A DNA stretch of 64,000 nt from Alphaproteobacteria bacterium (GTDB lineage: Bacteria; Myxococcota_A; UBA796; CAJQPC01): NCBI GenBank assembly GCA_020632795.1, contig JACKEV010000008.1, forward strand, positions 434,001 through 498,000, written 5' to 3'. The translations under genes were made by a program, and so were the position numbers. Under the pieces are notes generated by a model. The model was given only the letters and a program-made list of their open reading frames with translations, did not search any database and was not told where the DNA came from. Numbering within the stretch: position 1 is the stretch's first letter; each line of letters begins with the position of its first letter. Positions 58,100-64,000 of this stretch are shown in pieces.

Positions 58100-60926
58100 C
58101 GCTCGACCCTCCCGGGCCGACCGGATCCGACACCGCCTCCGCCGTGTAGCGGCGCTGACCGTCCTGGGTCCACTCCCAGACGTTGCCCAGCATGTCCGAC
58201 ATACCCCAGCCGTTCGCGTGACCCTCGGCGCCCACCGCATGGGTGTTTCCGTCGCTGTTGCCGTCGTGCCAGGTGTGCGCGTCCAGCCCCTCCACGTCGT
58301 CGCCCCACCAGAACGCCGTCGTGCTCCCCGCCCGCGCCCCGTACTCCCACTCCGCCTCCGTCGGGAGCCGTGCCCCGGCCCACACCGCGTAGATCATCGC
58401 CTCGTACCAGCACACGTTGACTACCGGATGCCGCTCGATGTCTGGGAGCCTCCACTCTCGACGCGCCCGGTGCTCCGGCGCGAACCGCTCGTACTCCCCC
58501 ACCGTCACCGGCCTCGCGGACAGGCGGAACGCTGTGACCTCGACCCGGTGGCGGGGTGACTCGCTGTCGTAGAGTTGCTGGAACCTCTTCAGTGCTTCTT
58601 GGGGGACCAACCGCTCCCGCTCCTCCGGCGTGCTGCCCATCTGGAACCGCCCCCCCGGCACCTCCACCCAGGAGACCCCGACCTCCTGCACCGGACGGCC
58701 CGCCAACCCGAAGAACCGCTCACGCTCCCGCAGCGCCACCGCCTCCGGCTCCCTCCGTCCCTCCAGCGCCAGCCACGCGAACGCCAGGTCCACCGGAGGC
58801 GCCCCCTCGATGAACCGCTCCAGCAGGCGCACCGTTCGCACCGGGTCGCCCACCAGCTCCCACAGGCCCTCGATCGCCTCGCGACGCTCCCGCAGCGCCT
58901 GCTCGTTCTCTCGATTCCAGCCTGTCCATTCTGCAGGGCGCCCCTTCGCCAGCAGCTCCACGACGTCCTCGCCCTCCACCGCATCGCAGGTCGCCAGCGC
59001 CCGCAGGCCCAGGGGTTGGTTGAGGTCAATGAGCAGCTCCAGCAGCCGCCGCGCCTTGCGCCGGTCCAGCATGCCGGCCAGCAGCGCGAACACCTCGGCC
59101 CAGCGCCCCAGGGCGGCCGGGTCGTTCAGCTCCCCAGCCAGCGCCTTCCACCGCTCCCCCTGCTGACGCAGCGCCCGCGCCGCCAGATACTCCAGCAGGC
59201 TGCGGTGCAGGAACCGGAAGCGCTCCCGCTCCGGGTCCACCGCGAACAAGAGCCCCGTGACCTCCTCGACCGCCTCCAGGAAGTGGTCCACACCCCCGTA
59301 GCCCTGGCGCAGTTTCGTCCACAGCGCCTCGTCCGCCATCAGCATCTCGCTGAGCGTCTCCCGGCGCCACTCCACGCCGCCGCGCTCGACCAGGCCCAGA
59401 CTCAGGCGCTCCAGCGCACCCAGAGCCAGGTCGCGGTTGGGCAGCCTCTGGTGTTTTGTCGGGTCACCCGTCGGCTTGCCCCGCATCAGCAGCCGCAGCA
59501 CCTCCTTGTAGACCTCGGTGCGAAGCCCAGGCCGCTCCTCCGACGCCTCGGGCCGCTCCCGCTCCACCAGACACAGCATCGTCAGCAACAGCGGCACCCC
59601 CGCCATCTCCCGCAGCGCATGATCCTTCTGGATCCGCCGAAGCAACCCCGCCGCCGCCGCCGGCTCCAGCCAGTTCGCCACGAGTTGCTCCCGCGCCGTC
59701 AGCGACAGCGGTTGCAGCTCCAGGTGCCCGAAGGGCTCCGGCCCCGGCTTGCCGTCCTCCCCAGACGGCCCGGTGAACGGCGCGGGCAGCGGGGTGAAGC
59801 CCTGGGGCCGGGAGGTCAACACGATGGGCACCTGGGGCCAGCGCTCGGCCAGGCCGGAGACCCTGCGGGCGGTGTCCAGAACCCGCTCCGGGTCGACCTC
59901 GTCCAGGCCGTCGAGCAGCAAGAGCGCCCGCCCCTCGTCCAGAGCCTGCTGGAGCGGGCCGACCAGGGCCTCGGGCTCGACGTCCTCGCCGCTGAGGTCT
60001 GCGGCGAGGTGGCGGACCAGGCCCTGCCCCGACCGGGACCAGGACGCGAGGCTGACAAAGAGGGGCAGCACGACCACGCCGTCTGTGTCGAGTTTCTCCA
60101 GCGAGGCCGCCGCTCGGTCGATGGCCAGGCGCCGCAGCACGGTTGTCTTGCCCGCCCCGGGGTGGCCCAGCAGCGCCCAGCGCTGACCCAGCTCGGGCTG
60201 GTCGAGGACCTGCTCCAGGGTCTGCTCCCCCAGGGGGCCGTGGCGCAGCGGGCCGTCGATCGTGCTGCATCCTCGCGGGCCCTCGCCCGAGCCCCAGCCG
60301 GTGGCCTTGACCTCGACCATGACCTCCTGCAGGGTGCGGCCGGCGGGCACCCAGCGCTGGAACTGCATCAGGCGCTTGTGGTTGTGCAGGATGGCCTGGA
60401 GGGCGGCGCGGACCGGGCCGGTGTCCTCGCCGACAGCGGCGCTGAGCTGGCGCTCGGCGGCGTGCAGCTCGGGCGCGGGCTCGTCGAGGGCGCCGAGGTC
60501 CTCCAGGATGCGGCGCAGCAGCACCAGCAGGGCGCGATCCTCCCGCTGGTGGACCAGGAGGTGGCGGGGGTCCTTGAGCACCGCGCGGTAGACCGCCTCG
60601 TCTTCGATGGCCACGCGGCGGACCAGGCCCTCGCGGGCCGAGGGCGTGCGGTAGAAGCGCTCCAGCAGGGGCACCAGGGACTGGGCGATGGGATTGAGGG
60701 CCTCGGGGCCCCGGGTGGGAAGGGCCCCGCCGACCTGGACGAGTCCGTCCAGCAGGAGCTGGGGGTGGTCGGTGCGCTGCTGGGAGAGGCGGATGAGGGT
60801 CTGGGCGAGCCGGGTGACGTTGTCGTTGAGGCCGCGCGGCACGGCCAGGCCCTCCTGCTCCACCAGGAAGACGAGCCCCTCCATCTGGTCGGGGATCAGA
60901 GCGCAGAGGGCGTCGTAGAGGGTCAT
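57969..60926 (-). CDS. EAD-like/NACHT/FGE protein, DGR target 2 (NLR-like receptor)
   Basis: 985 residues. Residues 1-62 (TLYDALCALIPDQMEGLVFL ... LAQTLIRLSQQR) are a death-fold-like effector-associated domain closely similar to residues about 94-155 of the adaptor encoded just upstream. The NACHT NTPase has Walker A LLGHPGAGKTTVLRRL (about 252), Walker B-type LLLLDGLDEVD and sensor LTSRPQGF, followed by a winged-helix/helical region (RFRFLHRSLLEYLAARAL). Residues about 745-985 are the FGE domain (VPGGRFQMGST, LPTEAEWEYGARAGS, MLGNVWEWT, GVRGGSFD) ending in VR2. Inferred role: the FGE part recognises a ligand, NACHT oligomerises, and the EAD recruits the adaptor. The start lies four bases after the adaptor stop. 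Confidence 0.88.
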   Translation of the reverse strand: MTLYDALCALIPDQMEGLVFLVEQEGLAVPRGLNDNVTRLAQTLIRLSQQRTDHPQLLLDGLVQVGGALPTRGPEALNPIAQSLVPLLERFYRTPSAREGLVRRVAIEDEAVYRAVLKDPRHLLVHQREDRALLVLLRRILEDLGALDEPAPELHAAERQLSAAVGEDTGPVRAALQAILHNHKRLMQFQRWVPAGRTLQEVMVEVKATGWGSGEGPRGCSTIDGPLRHGPLGEQTLEQVLDQPELGQRWALLGHPGAGKTTVLRRLAIDRAAASLEKLDTDGVVVLPLFVSLASWSRSGQGLVRHLAADLSGEDVEPEALVGPLQQALDEGRALLLLDGLDEVDPERVLDTARRVSGLAERWPQVPIVLTSRPQGFTPLPAPFTGPSGEDGKPGPEPFGHLELQPLSLTAREQLVANWLEPAAAAGLLRRIQKDHALREMAGVPLLLTMLCLVERERPEASEERPGLRTEVYKEVLRLLMRGKPTGDPTKHQRLPNRDLALGALERLSLGLVERGGVEWRRETLSEMLMADEALWTKLRQGYGGVDHFLEAVEEVTGLLFAVDPERERFRFLHRSLLEYLAARALRQQGERWKALAGELNDPAALGRWAEVFALLAGMLDRRKARRLLELLIDLNQPLGLRALATCDAVEGEDVVELLAKGRPAEWTGWNRENEQALRERREAIEGLWELVGDPVRTVRLLERFIEGAPPVDLAFAWLALEGRREPEAVALRERERFFGLAGRPVQEVGVSWVEVPGGRFQMGSTPEERERLVPQEALKRFQQLYDSESPRHRVEVTAFRLSARPVTVGEYERFAPEHRARREWRLPDIERHPVVNVCWYEAMIYAVWAGARLPTEAEWEYGARAGSTTAFWWGDDVEGLDAHTWHDGNSDGNTHAVGAEGHANGWGMSDMLGNVWEWTQDGQRRYTAEAVSDPVGPGGSSVRGVRGGSFDSEPWDLRSAFRIGRSPAVRGWLLGFRCARSGPD

Positions 60927-60930
60927 CGGC

Positions 60931-61803
60931 TCAAGGCAGCAGCTTCCGCAGGGCGGTCCAGGCTATCCGATCCGGCAGCTTCTCCACGAAGCGCTGCGCG
61001 GCGGTGCGGTTCGCGTCGGTGGCGTGCTTCGTCCACAGCGGCTCGACCATGTCGCTGAGGTCGTCGACCCCGAGCCGGAGCTGCTCGACCTGGGCCTCGA
61101 TGGCCCCCTGGTGGCGGGCCAGGGCCTGGGCGTCGGGCTGGCTGCGGTGCAGCTCGGTGAGCAGCGCGTCGAAGAGCCGGGCCAGGTCCTCCCGGGACAC
61201 GCCGGGCGCGTGGTTGTGGATGACGCCGTCGCCGGTCTCGACGATCTGGACGTTCTGCGGGTTGTTGAACACGTACTTGCCGGACATGGACACTCCAGCG
61301 GTTGGGGGTGCGGTGAGCACGGTGGTGAGGGCATCTCGGAAGACCGCGACGCCGTCAGCCCGCTGGCGGGCGAGCTTCAGCAGCCCCTGGACCTGGGTGG
61401 GCACGGCCCCGGTGGGCGCGACGAAGTCGACCCGGAGGCCCTGCTGCTCCAGCAGGAAGCGCAGCTCGGCGAGCTGGTCGGGGGAGAGGGCGCGGGCCTG
61501 CTGGTAGAGGGCGGTGAGGTCGATCGAGGGCTCTGTGGGCGTCTCCAGCCGGGCGGCCACCGCGCGCAGCTCGGCGGCGCGGTGGCCGTGCTCAGCGGCG
61601 ACGGCCTCGATGACCTCCAGCAGCTTGCCGCGCCGGTCCAGCAGGTCGACGGCCTCGTGGACCCAGGTCGCCGCGTGGGTGCGGTCCGGGTCGGAGAGGT
61701 CGCGCAGGGCCTCGCGGCCATAGCGGCGGGACAGCCAGCGGGACAGCTCGGCGGGCCGGTAGAGGTCGAGCAGGATGTCTTCGAGGGTGGACTGGGGGGT
61801 CAT
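60931..61803 (-). CDS. Effector-associated-domain (EAD) adaptor protein
   Basis: 290 residues. Residues 1-85 fit the EAD1 pattern (LEDILLDLYRPAELSRWLSR, then DRTHAATWVHEAVDLLDRRG and LLEVIEAVAAEHGHR). Residues about 94-155 are a second death-fold-like unit (LTALYQQARALSPDQLAELR ... QVQGLLKLARQR) that matches the N-terminus of the downstream NACHT-FGE protein. Residues about 178-200 carry YVFNNPQNVQIVETGDG, also found in variant form at the start of DGR target 1. The C-terminal 90 residues are helical. There is no catalytic motif, so it is best seen as a bridging adaptor. Confidence 0.75.
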   Translation of the reverse strand: MTPQSTLEDILLDLYRPAELSRWLSRRYGREALRDLSDPDRTHAATWVHEAVDLLDRRGKLLEVIEAVAAEHGHRAAELRAVAARLETPTEPSIDLTALYQQARALSPDQLAELRFLLEQQGLRVDFVAPTGAVPTQVQGLLKLARQRADGVAVFRDALTTVLTAPPTAGVSMSGKYVFNNPQNVQIVETGDGVIHNHAPGVSREDLARLFDALLTELHRSQPDAQALARHQGAIEAQVEQLRLGVDDLSDMVEPLWTKHATDANRTAAQRFVEKLPDRIAWTALRKLLP

Positions 61804-61863
61804 GAGGCGGGCGGGCTCCAGGGGGGAATAGCGTGGGTGCGGGGGGTTGTGATGAGGCCGGGG

Positions 61864-64000
61864 TCAGTCGGGGCCGGAGCGTGCGCAGCGGAAGCCGATG
61901 CGCCTGAGCCGGTACTCAGGCGAGAGCCAAGACCGGCTCGCAGAGCGTAGCGAACTGGATGGATCGTCGAACGACCCGCCACGCAAGCCGCGCGCGGTCA
62001 AACCTGTCGGACCCACTGGATCCGACACTGCCTGGGTGGTGTAGCGTCGCAGGCCGTCGAGGGTCCACTCCCAGACATTGCCCAGCATGTCCGACAGGCC
62101 CCAGCGGTTCGCGTGGCCTTCCGCCCCTATTGCATTGGTGTGGCCACGGCTGTTGTCGCGATGCCATGTGTGCGCATCCAGCCCTTCCGTATCGTCCCCC
62201 CAGAAGAACGCCGTTGTGCTACCCGCACGCGCCGCATACTCCCACTCTGCCTCTGTAGGTAGACGTGCGTCTGCCCAAACGGCATAGATCATCGCCTCGT
62301 ACCAGCACACATTCACCACCGGATGCTGCTCCATGTTCGGCTGGTTCCATTCCCGGTGCGTCCGGTGCTCCGGCGCGAAACGCTCATACTCTCCAACGGT
62401 CACCGGAGTCGCGGCCGCTCGAAAGGCGGAGATCATCGCCGGATGACTCGGCGACTCATCGTCGTATGCAGATAGCTGCTGTTCAGACACATGCCGCTCC
62501 CGCTCCTCCGGCACGCTCCCCATCCAGAAGCGTCCCCATGGCACAGGGACCCAGGGGATCCGTACGTCCACCAATGGACGACCCGCCAACCCGAAGAAGC
62601 GCTCCCGCTGCCGCAGCGCCACCGCCTCCGGCTCCGTTCGTCCCTCCAGCGCGAGCCACGCGAACGCAAGGTCCACCGGCGGCGCCCCGACGATGAAGCG
62701 CTCCAGCAGGCGCACGGTGCGCACCTGGTCGCCCACGAGCTCCCACAGACCCAGGATCACGTCGCGTCGCTTCTCGACGGCCGCGCTATACCCCGACCAT
62801 TCTTCTGGCCTCCCCTGGGCCAACAACTCCACGACGTCCTCGCCCTCCACCACATCACAGGTCGCCAGCGCCCGCAGCCCCAGTCCCTGATCGATCCCGA
62901 TCAACGCCTCCAACAACCCCTTCGCCGGCTCCCGGGTCAGCCGACCCGCCAGCAGGGAGAACACCTCCGCCCACCGACCCAGGTTGGCCCGGTTCTGGAC
63001 CACCTCGGCGGCCAGCGCGCGCCACGCCTCCCCCCGACGGGCCAGGGCGCAGGCCGCGAGGTACTCCAGCAGGCTGCGGTGCAGGAAGCGGAACTGCTGC
63101 CGAGGCCCGTCCACCGGGAACAGCAGCCCCGACGCCGCCTCCACATCGGCGAGGAAACCATCGACGCCGCCGAACTCGTCCTTCAGCTCGGCCCAGCGCT
63201 CGGCGTCCTGCTTGAGCGCGCGGCTCAAGGCCCGCCGGCTCCACTGCACGCCGCCCCTATGCACGAGGGTCAGGGCCAGCTCCTCCAGGGCCTCCCGGGC
63301 CAGGGCGACGTCGCCCAGGGTGACGCGCTTCTGCGCCCCCGCGACGGGGTTGCCGGCGAGCAGCAGGGTCAGCACCTCCTCGTAGACCTCGGTGCGAAGC
63401 CCGGGGCGTGCGCCGGGGTCCGGCGACTGGAGGCGCTGGCCCTCGCACAAGCACAGCATGGTCAGCAGCAGCGGGACCTCCACCATCTCCTTCAGGGAGA
63501 GATCCCCCCGCACCCGCTCCAGCAGGGCCTCGGCGGGCTCCGGGTCCAGCCAGTTCAAGGCCAGCTCGCTTTGCGCCTCCGGGGACAGCGGCTGGAGGTG
63601 CAGCAGGCCGAAGGGCTGGGCGGTCGGGGGCTCTCCCGGGCCAGTGAAGGGCGCGGGCAGCGGCGTGTAGCCCTGGAAGCGGGAGGTGACGATCATCGGA
63701 ACCGATGGCCAGCGCTCCGCGAGGGTGGCGATGCGCTGGGCGACGCGCTGGACCTGAGCGGGCGCGACCTCATCCAGGCCGTCGAAGAGCAGCAGGGCTC
63801 GCCCTTCGGAGAGGGCGCGCTCCAGAATGGGGGCGGTGTCGGGTACGCCTGGCTCGGCGGCGAGGTGGGTCACCAGCTCCTGGCCGGACCTCGACCAGCT
63901 CGCCAGGGAGACGTAGAGCGGCAGGGTCCAGGCGTCTCCCTTCGCGCGAGCCGTCAAGGCCGCCTCGGCGCGCTCGACGGCGAGGCGGCGCAGCAGGGTG
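61864..64000 (-). CDS. NACHT/FGE protein, paralogue of DGR target 2 (5' end outside window)
   Basis: At least 711 residues; the frame is open to the window edge and the start is not seen. The edge sequence encodes TLLRRLAVERAEAAL, the end of a Walker A, so only the N-terminal adaptor domain and P-loop are missing. It is then similar to target 2 throughout: LLLFDGLDEV, VTSRFQGYTPLPAPF, RFLHRSLLEYLAACAL, and the FGE domain (LPTEAEWEYAARAGS, MLGNVWEWT, GLRGGSFDD, IGFRCARSGPD). Its 3' end differs from VR1/VR2 at non-adenine-type and silent positions and in the putative IMH, so it is probably not a target of this RT. It is followed by the adaptor gene after 60 bases. Confidence 0.85.
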   Translation of the reverse strand, partial: TLLRRLAVERAEAALTARAKGDAWTLPLYVSLASWSRSGQELVTHLAAEPGVPDTAPILERALSEGRALLLFDGLDEVAPAQVQRVAQRIATLAERWPSVPMIVTSRFQGYTPLPAPFTGPGEPPTAQPFGLLHLQPLSPEAQSELALNWLDPEPAEALLERVRGDLSLKEMVEVPLLLTMLCLCEGQRLQSPDPGARPGLRTEVYEEVLTLLLAGNPVAGAQKRVTLGDVALAREALEELALTLVHRGGVQWSRRALSRALKQDAERWAELKDEFGGVDGFLADVEAASGLLFPVDGPRQQFRFLHRSLLEYLAACALARRGEAWRALAAEVVQNRANLGRWAEVFSLLAGRLTREPAKGLLEALIGIDQGLGLRALATCDVVEGEDVVELLAQGRPEEWSGYSAAVEKRRDVILGLWELVGDQVRTVRLLERFIVGAPPVDLAFAWLALEGRTEPEAVALRQRERFFGLAGRPLVDVRIPWVPVPWGRFWMGSVPEERERHVSEQQLSAYDDESPSHPAMISAFRAAATPVTVGEYERFAPEHRTHREWNQPNMEQHPVVNVCWYEAMIYAVWADARLPTEAEWEYAARAGSTTAFFWGDDTEGLDAHTWHRDNSRGHTNAIGAEGHANRWGLSDMLGNVWEWTLDGLRRYTTQAVSDPVGPTGLTARGLRGGSFDDPSSSLRSASRSWLSPEYRLRRIGFRCARSGPD

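Overview
The window is about 70% GC, has long overlapping reading frames, many secreted lipoproteins with Asp/Thr-rich linkers, and large multidomain signalling and conflict proteins. This points to a Myxococcota-type (deltaproteobacterial, probably multicellular or predatory) chromosome; no rRNA or tRNA gene that would settle the taxonomy was seen. It reads as chromosome with dense accessory islands, not as phage or plasmid.

Layout. 0-5.8 kb: lipoproteins (deacetylase-like, VWA/ASH, alpha/beta hydrolase) around a 0.5 kb repeat element with nested inverted repeats and a 9-bp tandem array. 5.9-10.9 kb: a plus-strand, translationally coupled run with a VHL-beta-like lipoprotein, a large envelope lipoprotein and a grasp-with-spasm RiPP locus (ATP-grasp, a 55-residue candidate precursor, SPASM partner). 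10.9-23.6 kb: one long minus-strand operon of unknown function with at least six paralogous helix-plus-beta proteins, some carrying PASTA, Ig-like or OmpA domains, plus a charged coiled-coil protein, TPR and L7/L12-like proteins, a membrane protein and an ATPase-nuclease. 23.7-28.3 kb: paired lipoproteins, an RlmI-like methyltransferase and a Septu-like ATPase/HNH defence pair. 28.4-36.9 kb: a Tat-type flavo-Rieske oxidoreductase, a pseudokinase-CHAT protease, a NACHT-FGE protein and a radical SAM/SPASM enzyme. 36.9-43.2 kb: five tandem zinc-ribbon/MopE-like proteins, a coiled-coil protein, a GH57-like protein and a Tes-like radical SAM protein. 43.3-52.8 kb: mostly household genes (lgt, DUF962, lipA, a 2-oxoacid dehydrogenase operon, a phosphodiesterase).

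The most exciting part is 53.3-64 kb. It contains a diversity-generating retroelement (DGR) core on the minus strand: HTH regulator, Avd-like protein and DGR-type reverse transcriptase. Two convergent genes flank it, each ending in a formylglycine-generating-enzyme/C-type-lectin-like (FGE) domain with nearly identical 3' ends. The two 3' ends differ at 16 positions confined to 65 bp. None of the resulting 12 codon differences is silent, and the identical flanks are those expected of variable regions (VRs) written from an adenine-rich template. One target is a membrane-anchored FGE protein. The other is a NACHT (NLR-like) FGE protein in an operon with a death-fold-like (EAD) adaptor and a second NACHT-FGE paralogue. 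About 144 bp of inverted repeat, with hairpins, runs out of both VRs and brackets the RT cassette. No intact template repeat is visible; only a 28-bp VR-like remnant sits at the canonical position between avd and RT.

A working model (inference) is a diversified intracellular and envelope recognition system: variable FGE domains sense ligands, NACHT modules oligomerise, and EAD adaptors couple them to effectors. CHAT and NACHT-FGE genes 20 kb away are candidate members of the same conflict repertoire.
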